From Hevea brasiliensis (lineage: Eukaryota; Streptophyta; Magnoliopsida; Malpighiales; Euphorbiaceae): DNA of 64,000 nt. A model generated the notes under the pieces. That model was not told the DNA's origin. It saw only the letters and a program-made list of their open reading frames with translations, and searched no databases. Positions 7,308 through 17,390 of the stretch are shown piece after piece (position 1 is the stretch's first letter; every line of letters starts with the position of its first letter). The translations under genes were made by a program, and so were the position numbers. The DNA is taken from assembly GCF_030052815.1 (NCBI RefSeq), contig NC_079499.1, forward strand, positions 99,234,480-99,298,479, in the 5' to 3' direction.

Positions 7308-10043
7308 ATGAGAAAATCAAAGGTCATTATTTACCCAGGTAAGTCCTTGATCCTCCTCCTTCAACTTCACCTTCACCGTCACCACCTCAAAAGACCCATT
7401 TGCTCCTCCTCAATCGCCCCTCTTCCGGTAGACCCTGACCCACCTGATCTCTCCTCCCAGCTTCTTTCTATTCTCGCGCATCCAAGTTGGCAAAAACATC
7501 CTTCCCTTCGCAACTTAATTCCAAGCATCTCTCCATCCCTTGTATCCTCTCTCTTCAGTAATAACCCAAATCTCGATCCCCAAATCGCACTCAAGTTTTT
7601 CCAATTCATTGCTCGAAAACCTGGGTTTAAACATAGCGTCCAATCTCATTCCCTGCTTTTAAACATTTTGATTAGAAGTAAGTTTTTTGGTGTTTCTGAG
7701 AAAATCCGTATTTCCATGATCAAAAGTTGCATTTCCATCGATGATATTCGGTTCACTTTAGATTTTCTAAGGGAAATGAATAGGGACAGTAATGAACATA
7801 AGTTTAAGTTCACTATTAGGACCTATAATGAGCTACTAATGATGTTATCAAGGTTTCTGATGATTAATGAAATGAAGAGTGTTTATGCAGAGATGCTCAG
7901 TGACATGCTTGAACCAAATATATATACGTTAAATACCATGGTAAATGCTTATTGTAAGATGGGTAATGTAGTTGCGGCTGATTTATATGTGAGTAAGATT
8001 TTGCAGGCGGGTTTGAGGCCGGATACCTTTACTTATACTTCGTTGATATTGGGGCATTGCAGGAATAAAGATGTAAATAGTGCATATAATGTTTTTAAGA
8101 TGATGCCGAAAAAGGGTTGTCGAAGAAATGAGGTTTCGTACACAAACCTTATACATGGGCTTTGTGAGGCTAGAAGGGTTGATGAAGGTGTTAGTGTGTT
8201 TAAGAAGATGAAGGAGGATGATTGTTATCCAACTGTACGTACATATACAGTGATTATAGATGCATTGTTTGAAAATGATAGGAAATTGGAAGCTATAAAT
8301 TTCTTTAATGAGATGAGGAACAGAGGTTGTGAGCCAAATGTTCATACTTACACTGTGATGATTGATTCTATGTCGAAGGAAAGAAAGTTTGATGAGAGTA
8401 GAAGACTGCTAAACGAGATGATGGAGAAAGGGTTGGTTCCAAGTGTGGCTACCTACAATGCTTTGATTGATGGGTATTGCAAGGAGGGGATGATGGAGTC
8501 CGCACAGGAAATTTTGGATTTGATGCACTCAAATAACTGTAGCCCAAATGAGCGTACATACAATGAATTGATATGTGGTTTTTGCAAAAGGAAAAATGTG
8601 CACAAGGCAATGTCGGTGCTTAATAAAATGCTTGAGCATAGGCTGACACCAAACCTGATCACATATAATTCATTAATCCATGGGCAGTGTAAAGTAGGTC
8701 ATTTAGATACTGCTTATAGGTTGCTTGAATTGATGAAGGAAAATGGCCTGAATCCTGATCAGTGGACTTACAGTGTTTTTATAGACACGCTTTGTAAAAA
8801 TAAGAGAATAGAAGAAGCTCGTGTTTTATTCAATTCTCTCAAGGATAAAGGCATAAAGGAAAATGAAGTGATTTACTCTGCTCTAATTAATGGGTACTGC
8901 AAAGCTGGGAGGATAGATGATGCTGATTCATTGCTAGCAAAAATGCTTACTGAGGATTGTTTGCCCAATTCATCCGCTTATAATGCCCTTATAGATGGTT
9001 TGTGCAAAGAGAGGAAAGTGAAAAAAGCATTGTTGTTGTTGGAACAAATGGTACAGAAGGGTGTGACGCCCACAGTTTCTACTTACACAATTCTTATTGT
9101 AGCAATGTTGAAAGGGGGTGATTTTGATCATGCTCATAGGCTTTTTGCTCAAATGGTTTCCTCAGGAAACCAGCCTGATGTGTATATTTACACTGCATTT
9201 GTTCATTCATATTGTGGCACAGGGAATTTAAAAGAGGCAGAGGATATGATGGCTAGAATGGTTGAAAGTGGCGTTATGCCTGATGCTCTGACTTACACAT
9301 TGTTAATTGATGCGTATGGATGTTTAGGATTATTACATCAAGCCTTTGATGTTCTTAAGCGAATGTTTGATACTGGCTGCGATCCCTCTCATCATACCTA
9401 TTCTTTTTTAATCAAGCATCTTTCTAGGGAAAAGCTAATAAAGGAGGACAACAATGCTGGACTAGATTTGGTTCCAAATATCTCCTTTGTTGATGTTGCC
9501 GATGTGTGGAAGACCATGGAATTTGAAACTGCTCTGCAGCTTTTTGATAAAATGCTGGAACATGGCTGCTCACCTAATGTTAACACTTATGGAAAGCTCA
9601 TCATAGGACTTTGCAAAGTGGGGAGCGTGGGAGTGGCTCAAAGGTTATTTGATCATATGAATGAACGAGGAATGTGTCCCAGTGAAGATATTTACAATTC
9701 TCTTCTCAACTGTTGCTGTGAGCTTGGAATGTATGGTGATGCAGTGAGACTGGCAGATGCTATGATGGAGCATGGTCATTTACCACTTCTAGAGTCTTTG
9801 AATTCACTTGTCTGCAGGCTATATGATGAAGGGAACAAAGTGAAGGCTAAAGTACTTTTCTGTAATTTGCTTCATTGTGGGTATAATTATGATGAAGTAG
9901 CTTGGAAAATCCTCATTGATGGCTTGCTTAATTGTGGCCTTACTGATGGATGCTCTGAATTGCTGGGAATCATGGAGGCAAAGGGTTGCCAGATTCATCC
10001 ACAAACATATAGAATGTTAATTGAAGGACTTGATGGCACATAA
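7308..10043 (+). CDS. P-class pentatricopeptide repeat protein (At5g65560-like)
   Basis: The 911-residue protein has a basic, hydroxylated/hydrophobic N-terminus (residues 1-35, rich in His, Arg, Leu, Ser; no acidic residue) that suits an organellar targeting peptide. A linker follows, then PPR repeats. From residue 170 there are about 15-16 repeats in exact 35-residue register (starts at 170, 205, 240 ... 695). A non-repeat spacer of about 30 residues (about 713-742) follows, then about four more repeats (758, 793, 828, 863) and a partial one. There is no E/DYW editing domain, so it is P-class. Such proteins bind single-stranded organellar RNA and affect stability, splicing or translation. 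Overall wording and length (915 in Arabidopsis) match At5g65560. The start is the first in-frame ATG and gives the targeting-like N-terminus. It is a single exon, as usual for PPR genes. Confidence 0.92.
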   Translation: MRKSKVIIYPGKSLILLLQLHLHRHHLKRPICSSSIAPLPVDPDPPDLSSQLLSILAHPSWQKHPSLRNLIPSISPSLVSSLFSNNPNLDPQIALKFFQFIARKPGFKHSVQSHSLLLNILIRSKFFGVSEKIRISMIKSCISIDDIRFTLDFLREMNRDSNEHKFKFTIRTYNELLMMLSRFLMINEMKSVYAEMLSDMLEPNIYTLNTMVNAYCKMGNVVAADLYVSKILQAGLRPDTFTYTSLILGHCRNKDVNSAYNVFKMMPKKGCRRNEVSYTNLIHGLCEARRVDEGVSVFKKMKEDDCYPTVRTYTVIIDALFENDRKLEAINFFNEMRNRGCEPNVHTYTVMIDSMSKERKFDESRRLLNEMMEKGLVPSVATYNALIDGYCKEGMMESAQEILDLMHSNNCSPNERTYNELICGFCKRKNVHKAMSVLNKMLEHRLTPNLITYNSLIHGQCKVGHLDTAYRLLELMKENGLNPDQWTYSVFIDTLCKNKRIEEARVLFNSLKDKGIKENEVIYSALINGYCKAGRIDDADSLLAKMLTEDCLPNSSAYNALIDGLCKERKVKKALLLLEQMVQKGVTPTVSTYTILIVAMLKGGDFDHAHRLFAQMVSSGNQPDVYIYTAFVHSYCGTGNLKEAEDMMARMVESGVMPDALTYTLLIDAYGCLGLLHQAFDVLKRMFDTGCDPSHHTYSFLIKHLSREKLIKEDNNAGLDLVPNISFVDVADVWKTMEFETALQLFDKMLEHGCSPNVNTYGKLIIGLCKVGSVGVAQRLFDHMNERGMCPSEDIYNSLLNCCCELGMYGDAVRLADAMMEHGHLPLLESLNSLVCRLYDEGNKVKAKVLFCNLLHCGYNYDEVAWKILIDGLLNCGLTDGCSELLGIMEAKGCQIHPQTYRMLIEGLDGT

Positions 10044-10542
10044 TTCTTGGTATTTTTTCTAGTGAAATTGTATTGTTCCGGGGAAAAAGGCCTTTCAGGT
10101 TCCATGTCGAATGTGGAGGCTAATGTAAATAATTGGAATTTCAGATCCTTTTGGCACGCAGTCTCCAAATATATCACCTGGGATTATTGGTTTGAAGAAT
10201 CTGCAGACAATAGCCAGTGAACGAGGTAGTGCCTGTTTTATAGGATACAAACTGTTGGATGTAGCAGCAGAACCAAGTGAAGAAAGGAAATCTTAGATGA
10301 ATATCAGGAGGCAAGTGCTCAGTAACCTCTTCTAAAGTTTTCTTTTTTTTTTTTACCATTTCTTTCACTTGCATAAAATCATATTTCTAAAAGCATAATA
10401 TAAAAAGAATTAACATGGGGGAGTTACTAAGTGAATTTTACCAAGTATTTGTTGAGGTATTGTGTTATCGGAAGCTTATTGCACACACATGCCTAAATGA
10501 TTAATTTAGGCTCTTTTTTTCCTTCGGTAAATAAATCATTCA
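10044..10542. other. PPR 3' flank
   Basis: This is the presumed 3' untranslated region. A 38-codon frame (10104-10220) begins 60 bases after the PPR stop and has a coding-like, Trp/Tyr-rich composition, but nothing supports translation. No other gene is seen. Confidence 0.4.
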
Positions 10543-10991
10543 TTGAGCATTTTTACATTATTTTCTTCGTTGATTAGATTAAAAATAATAAAAATAGAAA
10601 ACAACAACAACACACACATACACATGATAAGTTTGAACTTTATTTATTCAGCTCTTTACTTTAGAGTTGGTGCCATTTGATGGAAACACCTTAGTGTTGT
10701 TGAGATTGGTTGTTTGCAGTTGTAAATTTGGGCAGTTGCAATGTTGATGTCTATGAGTGCTGTTGAGCATTCTTACATTATTTTCTTTGTTGATTAGATA
10801 AAAAAATAAAAAATAAAAAATAAAAAAGAAGAAGAAGAAGAAGAAGAAGAAGAAGAAGAAAAACACAAGCACACAATGTGTTTTGAACTTCATTTATTCA
10901 GCTCTTTACTTCAGAGTTGGTACCATTTGATGGAAATATCTTAAGTGTTGTTGAGATTGGTTGTTTGCATTTTTTATGCCTATGAGTGCTG
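10543..10991 (+). repeat. Tandem duplication of a ~220 bp unit with GAA microsatellite
   Basis: Unit 1 (10543-10762) and unit 2 (10763-10991) each start TTGAGCATT(T/C)TTACATTA and end CTATGAGTGCTG or TATGAGTGCTG, with high identity between. Both share ATTTATTCAGCTCTTTACTT. In unit 2 the A-rich middle has expanded to a (GAA)n microsatellite at about 10826-10860. No coding capacity. Confidence 0.8.
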
Positions 10992-12796
10992 AGAATTTCC
11001 ATTTGGACATAATTGCTAGACTGTTAGTCCATATGAAAGTGGGAAAAATTTTGGAATATATGGATTTATTATTCAATATGGAATTAGGTTGCATTGATGT
11101 TATGCTTTTTTTTTTTCTCTTACTTTTTATTTTAATCAGGGTTTGCAATGAGACCTTTTGCAATGCAACACCCTTTTTTGTCCCCTTTTAATAATTATAT
11201 AAGCTGACATGGTTTTAACAACAGATGATTAACAACAGATGAATTTGTGTTAAAGCTTAGTAGGAGAACTGGTCTTAAACTAGAAGCTAAAGAGTTTGGG
11301 GGAGTTTCTGTTATATCAGGTTTTTACATTTGTACTATCAAACTTGATTTAGCATATTTGTCAATTAGTTAATGGGGACACTTTATACTGGAGATCAAAT
11401 GCTTGGTTTCTGGGGAAAACATTGCTAGAAAACTAGTTATTTCATGTTTGAAGAAGACAAACATTATTGGCTAAAATGAACTATGCTAGCAAGTCTCACT
11501 GCCAACATGCTCCAGACTTAGCTGAAGTGTGCATAGATTAGGGTGGATGGTGATAAGAGAGTTTTTTGATTCAGATCTTACCAAAAAACAAATAAAGCAA
11601 CCAAAGGTCCTATGACCCAATCCTATTTTTTAGTCTACAAGGCATTTTATCATTGAACTTTGATCCAATCGCAGATTCTATCTAACATGTTAAATGCTAA
11701 TGATTGCAAGTTGGTGCATTGATTCTTACAATTGTTCTTTTTAAAAAAAAAAAAGAATTTCTCGTGTGTGTTTCACATTTTCTTAGTCATGTCAATTTCA
11801 TTCCATGTTGGCATTTAGTGAAGCAATTGTACTCATCTGAAATGAAAACTTGCAAGCTGGTTTTCCTATATTATTTTAGTAAATTCAAAATTATACTGCT
11901 TCTCTTGCTAGTTTTGCCAAAATTAATGTCATTGTGACATGTCAGATTCTTTGATAACTGGCTTATACAATATTTCAGGTAGGCACATGTCTATTGCCTT
12001 GTGCCCCATTTTAATGGAAAAGTTACCTGTGTTTCCAAGATACTCTTGAACATGATAAAGATGCTTTATTGTGTTAAGAAGGTGAAATGTACCAATAAAA
12101 TTGCAAATTTAGAAGGATTAATATTTAACAAGATAAACATTTAGTTGAAATAAGATGTTAAATGCTGTTAGCATTGACAAAATCTGACATTAATGTGCAG
12201 ATGATGGTAATTTTTAGTAATGGGAAAAATACGTAATTATCTATGATACTTCTTGGAGTAAAGATTAGTCTTTGAAGCAGAGAGTAGGCTTCATTCAAAA
12301 TGGGAAAACTAAAGCTAGGAAGATGAGGCTCTCTTATGCACTCCCTGTGTATTTAAGTATATTGTCTGGCCTTTTCTTTTTTCTTTTTTCTTTTTTTTTG
12401 AAGAGTGCTACATTTGGTAAGGATGAATACAAGAGTAGGAAACATAATGTATTCAATATTTTGACTACTTTGGTTTAAAATTGAGGAAGGAAATAAAATA
12501 AGTGAATTATAAATTATTTATTTCTTTTCCTCCCATGTTCTCCTGTTTATTATTTTTTTACCCATTCCTTTTCCTACCTAAAATTGATCTAGAGGGTAGT
12601 TAAAGAGAAGAAGGTGGTACAACAATGAGATATAGCATATTGGACATAAAATGGAAGGATTGTAGTTGTAGACTCTAGTTATATTGGGCATTTTATTCCT
12701 TTAGAAGAGAGATTCTTTCCTGGAATATAAATATAGGACGATGTTTTGGTTTGGTTTGATCTAATCTTGGGATTATTCTCATTTGCAACTTTACAG
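10992..12796. other. Intergenic or intronic region, no gene recognised
   Basis: Moderately AT-rich sequence with several T-runs and a few acceptor/donor-like sites, but no convincing exon. It could be intron or 5' flank of the gene suggested by the exon-like segments at 12797 and 15118. Confidence 0.4.
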
Positions 12797-12882
12797 GATG
12801 GTGTTTTGATGCTACCTTAAATTATGGGTTCTTCACTGTTCCTACTTTGGTGATATTTGCTGTCTCAAAGCTGACGATTGAG
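12797..12882 (+). other. Candidate coding exon of an unidentified gene
   Basis: An 86-base segment sits between a good acceptor (TTTACAG) and a donor (GAG/GTAATG). One frame is open and reads like a membrane segment: it starts WCFDATLNYGFF, then a Val/Leu/Ile/Phe-rich stretch, ending KLTIE. It enters in phase 1 and leaves in phase 0. It could join in phase to the segment at 15118. The protein is not recognised; chance openness over 28 codons is possible. Confidence 0.3.
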
Positions 12883-15117
12883 GTAATGGATCTTGTTCAG
12901 GTGGTGTGTGCCTATTGTATCATGCACATACACTCTGTAAAATATATGGCTTCACTATTTTATTTTTCACTTTCTGTTTTCTTTTAATCTCAACTGGATA
13001 AAATTTCCTTTGTCATTAATTAGTAATTTGTTATTCTACATTGCGATGTTAAGGTACATGCATCTGTTGGCAGAACTAAAAGAAAAGGCTTGAGGCTGTA
13101 GAAAAGCCTAAATAGATTTAGAAGATGGGCATTGATGTGTTGAGATCTTCAGATCTGAGCTAAACTTATACAAGAGGCCTGATCATAAATAAAATAAGAT
13201 AAAGTTTGAGGGTCCTTGCAAAATTTTTATGTTGCACTTTAAATGTCAATCTCATCTTGGTTTTTTAAAAAGAGGCTGTTGGGCTTTTTATTAGATTTTA
13301 TACCATAGTCTCTATAGAGCTATTCTAGCAAGCTCTTCTATTATTTCACAACTTCCAGATTTAGGGTATTTTTGTAAGATCTGTCTCAGCTGGAATAGTT
13401 CGCTGATCAGATTGTGTTTATTTTTTTAGTCTTATTTTGAGAACTTACTGGTTTAGAATAACATTAGTTGTTTTAGACTTTTAGGTTATCTTTGTGAGTC
13501 CAGATCCCTAGATGAATAGGACTTCTGGGAATCCAATGTCTTAAAATGTTTAGGGCTATTTTGAGTCTACGAGTACTTATTCTTGTAATGCTCTATCATT
13601 CAGTCAATAAAAGTTTTTGCAATTATTGACTCTTGGTTTATGTGATGCATCTTGATCATGGGTTGATGCACCTTGGGTATGATTCCTAAGGAATTTTAAG
13701 GCTCTATTTGTTTCACAATCTGCATTTTCTAGTGTTTGGGACACTCATGAAAATAGATCAACGGAAAATATTTTCCTATTCAAAGGGAAAACTAAGTCAT
13801 TTTTAAGAAAAATGAATTTGTCTATTTAAAAGAGTAAGTCATTTTCTAATTTTTAGATTTTGATGATTATATTAAAATGCGAATACACTTATACATACAT
13901 GATATAAATGCATACCATTAATTTAACGTTGCAATAAAAAAATGAAAAATATTTTTATAAAATATATTTTTTTTAAAACATTTTCCATGGAAAACTTTTT
14001 CCACATACAAATATTTCCGTGAAACAAACAAAGTCTAAATATGAATATTAGAATCTTTAAATTTTTCTTTACTTTAAGTAGCAACCAAATATGAGTTCTG
14101 TAAATAAATTTAAAAAAAAAAAAAAAAGATTTCAGCCACCCACAAGTGCGCCTCATAGTTATCCACATGTGATTCCACCCTTTCTAGACTTGTCCTAGAC
14201 ATTGGCTGCAATCTAAAGATTTTGTATCAAATCAAAGGGCAAAAACTCTCTTGTGCATAGAAGCTTGGGCTCTTCATGGGCTATGTTTGAAATGTTTATA
14301 GAATTATTGTGGAGAATTTAGCAGTACTTACTTGAGCTTCGTTAGTTAAAAATTAGAATACTAAATTAAGGTTGCTAGAATGTTATGATAAAAATGGCAA
14401 AAATTTTTTGCATGTTAGATTGTTGTGTTTTAAAGATAGATTTATTTATGCTGTTTGTCAAGAGAAAAAGATGTTCTGTGGCATGAAATGGCTGTTGTGT
14501 AAAAGTCCTACATCCAGGAAAAGAATTGTGATAATTTAACCTTCAGTATTTCTATTACGATAGGCCATACATATTTCTGATTAAATAGGATGTAGGGATT
14601 GCACCATTTTTCTTTACCAGATCCAGAATCAACTTCTTTTATACCCTCCTGTATTGATGTTTAGAATGCCAGAGTTTTGCCCTTCTTGTCATTAGTTCAC
14701 TTCACTTTTTGACTTTAATATCCCGCTAGTTTGCTTTCTCTATTTACGATATATATGCCATGGGATTTAATATCACCTATCTGCAAACCATTCTATTTCT
14801 TTAATTATCAAAATTTTAAATGTTTTATCCAGAGCAATTTGGGCCACAAGTGTTTACTGTTTTTGTTATGTGGGTGTATTCTGTTTAAGAATTTACATCG
14901 GAAACCAGCAGGGTACAGAAACCTTAGTGAACAGTGAAACATACTCGGCATTGCACGATTGTCTTGCTTCTGATTGTATATAAAATTAATTTCTGGTTCT
15001 TATGGGTTGAAGCAATAGATTAATAGTTCATCCACATAACATTAGCAAGATAATGCTCTGCAGTATTGTGCTATTGCAACTCTATTTTAGCATTAATAAT
15101 TTTCTTCATTTGGCTAG
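12883..15117. other. Possible intron or spacer, no gene recognised
   Basis: No open frame of note and no recognised transposon. If the two exon-like segments belong together, this is a 2.2 kb intron. Confidence 0.35.
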
Positions 15118-15201
15118 GCAAAATTCCATCAGAAGGATTACTGGTGGAGCGAGAGTTGGATCGAAGTCTTAAATCCAACAACCGAAGGCGACGAAGAAAA
15201 G
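15118..15201 (+). other. Candidate coding exon of an unidentified gene
   Basis: An 84-base segment lies between TTGGCTAG and a GTAAAT donor. Frame 1 is open and encodes an aromatic, acidic peptide containing HQKDYWWSESWIEVLNPTT; a second frame is also open and ends in an Arg run. It is in phase 0 at both ends and so compatible with the exon-like segment ending at 12882. A further possible exon is 15561-15631, between TTTACTTAG and GTAAAA. No family is recognised. Confidence 0.3.
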
Positions 15202-15221
15202 GTAAATAGCCATAAAACTAT

Positions 15222-15519
15222 GTTGTCTCGTATCAGTTTGGGATAAGGCGTATCTGAGATTAACAAACCTCCTCTACTTAAGCTAGATTTTGGGGTGGAG
15301 TTAGATTCATTTTTTTACATGGTAATAAAGTCTACCTTGCTTCAATGTTGAGCTATTCGTAGATGTGTTTACTTGCAAACTTTACGCTCCAGATATTTAT
15401 ACCTGGGCATGAGATGATATGTTGTCTCACCTTGGTATGTAATAAGGTGTTTGTACTATATATAAAATTTAGGCAAACCTCTCCATTGAGCTAGCTTTTA
15501 GCGTGGAGCTAGATTCAAT
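15222..15519 (+). repeat. Two degenerate direct copies of a TRIM/LTR-like motif
   Basis: Segments 15222-15312 and 15421-15519 share the order GTTGTCTC, a GG(A/T)xTAAGG(C/T)GT block, (A/G)(G/A)CAAACCTC, then AGCTAG(A/C)TTTT with GTGGAG(T/C)TAGATTCA. This arrangement resembles termini of short non-autonomous LTR elements common in plants. Both copies are diverged and lack clear ends. Confidence 0.4.
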
Positions 15520-16235
15520 CCATTTTCTCCACTTTTCTTTTACCTTGTTCTTTTACTTAGATCATTCAAAAGGTACTGCTACATCACAAAGAGTATGCCA
15601 TTGAACTTGGGTATTGTACAAGCATCATCAGGTAAAAAAGAAAAAGAAAAAAAAAAGTGGGTGAAATAGAAGATCAGCAATTGAAGTTCATTTCTTCAGT
15701 ACAGTACAGGTTGCTTGCTGCACATATAGCGTATGCTATGGTGACCTTTCTTTTCTCAGACAATTGTTCTACTTTATATTAATAGCTTATGGAAAGATTT
15801 CTTGTACAATAAGTATAACATTTGAACGAAGATCTCTCAACAGATCTCCTGAAAGAAGAACATCAAGAAGAAGATCTCTTAATAAAGAATTGTGCATTTA
15901 TATTCGTTGGTGTAGATTTAAATTGAGTGTATCCACGTTCATCATTTGGTTTCTCTACCAACCAATTACCTGCACCATAATTCATCAACTTTAACACTTC
16001 AAAAGGAGGAAAAATTGTTAATTAAATAATAATTGGAGAAAAAAAAACCAATAAAAATTAAGGTCTTATGAAAACAATTATCTGTTTTTTATTTTTTGTT
16101 TTTTATATAAAAAAATGATAATAATAAAAGTAATTATTTAAATTAAAAATTTTAAAAATTATTTATATCTTTTATAATTAAAATTAAATTATTATAAAAA
16201 TATATTTTTTTATTTAAATTATTATAAAAATATAT
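15520..16235. other. AT-rich spacer
   Basis: It contains the possible exon at 15561-15631 and a 76-codon frame starting at TTG with an Arg/Ser-rich stretch, neither convincing. A short local duplication (TAAATTATTATAAAAATATA, about 16182-16235) abuts the LINE to the right. Confidence 0.4.
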
Positions 16236-17390
16236 TTTCATGTCCGGTCGTTCAATTATGAAAGCGATATTTCTCATTATAAGCTTGATGGAGAAATATA
16301 GAAATGTGAAAAAATATTTACATATGGTTTTTATTGATTTGGAGAAAGCTTATGATAGTGTTCTAAGAGATGTTTTATGGAGAGTGTTAGAACAAAAGAG
16401 AGTATCTATTAGGTATATACAAGTATTAAAAATATTTATAAATGAGCAACTACTAGTGTGTGCACAGCGAGAGGGGACACGAGATTTTCATATCTCAGTT
16501 GGATTACAATAAGGTTCAGCTGTAAGCCCTTACCTTTTTACATTAGTTCTAGATGAATTGACGAAACATATATAAAAGAGTATCCTTTGGTGCATGATGT
16601 TTGCGGATGATATAGTTCTGATAGATGAGACGCGAGAAAGAGTCAATAGAAAGCTAGAGCTTTGGAGAAGTACTTTAGAGTCAAAGAACTTGAAATTAAG
16701 TAGAACGAAGATAGAATACATGCATTGTAAGTTCAGTAAATGCCAAACTGGTGATAAGTAAGAAGTTAGTTTAGATGGAATGGTATTGCCTCAAAGTAAT
16801 CACTTTAAATATCTCATCTTAATCCTTCAAGTAGATGGGGGATGTGAGGAGGATGTTAGTCATAGGATTACAGTCGGACGGTTGAAATGGAGACGTACCA
16901 CGGGTGTTTTATGTGATCGCAAGATTTTCAATAAGTTGAAAGGAAAATTTTATCATACAGCTGTACGACTAGCCATGTTATATGGTAGTGAGTGTTGGGC
17001 AATGAATGAGTCGTATGTATCTAAGATAAGAGTTGCGGAAATGAGAATGTTAAGGTGGATGAGTGGTCATATTAGACTAGATAAAGTCCATAATGAGAGT
17101 ATTAGAGAAAATGTAGAAATGGTGCCAATTGAGGATAAGTTGAGAGAAGGGAAATTGAGGTGATTTGGTCATGTAAAGCGTAGACATATGGAGGCTCCAG
17201 TTAGATAAGTAGAGCACATTATGTTATATGATATAAAGAAAAGAAGAGATAGACCTAAACTGACCTAAAGGAGAGTAGTGCAACATGACCTATAAGCATT
17301 ACATAATCCAAAATCGTTTAGAGTGGAGAAAGAGAATCCATATAGCGGACCCTAATAAATTTTTGGGATAAAAACTTAGTTGAGTTGAGT
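16236..17390 (+). mobile_element. 5'-truncated RTE-clade LINE remnant
   Basis: The segment carries the C-terminal half of an RTE reverse transcriptase with about seven in-frame stops. Recognisable pieces, in order: the IDLEKAYD motif A, a damaged GLxQGS motif (stop in place of H/Q), an intact FADD catalytic box near 16600, and the LKWRR and MLRWMSGHIR regions near 16890 and 17050. The 3' end is the typical RTE tail AGTTGAGTTGAGT at 17378-17390. It starts abruptly inside the polymerase, as expected from incomplete reverse transcription. It is the same family as the full-length element at 46258 but opposite in strand. No clear target duplication was found. Confidence 0.88.

Larger units (their letters stand above)
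1..7868 (+). repeat. Tandem segmental duplication of a lectin + PPR block
   Basis: Two copies of one block lie head to tail. Copy A runs from at or before base 1 to 5338, copy B from about 5575 to about 7868. Near-identical stretches are the lectin promoter and coding region (about 90-1230 versus 5650-6785) and the PPR 5' region and first ~187 codons (2562-3443 plus 5261-5338 versus 6922-7868). PPR homology in copy A stops dead after codon ~187, while copy B continues to a complete gene. The simplest reading is an unequal tandem duplication with one breakpoint inside the PPR gene, so the upstream PPR was born truncated. Copy A carries about 1.2 kb of extra intergenic sequence (1231-2561), including a MITE-like element, and a 1.8 kb LTR-like insertion. 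Homology between copies is seen directly; the mechanism is inference. Confidence 0.9.

Noticed and set aside
7379..10004. Several 60-120 codon minus-strand frames
   Set aside because: All are antisense shadows of the PPR gene.
10648..10893. Minus-strand frame with a long Phe run
   Set aside because: Created by the GAA/poly-A microsatellite.
13923..14168. 81-codon minus-strand frame
   Set aside because: Low-complexity, Phe/Lys-rich, with a poly-Phe run from an A-tract.
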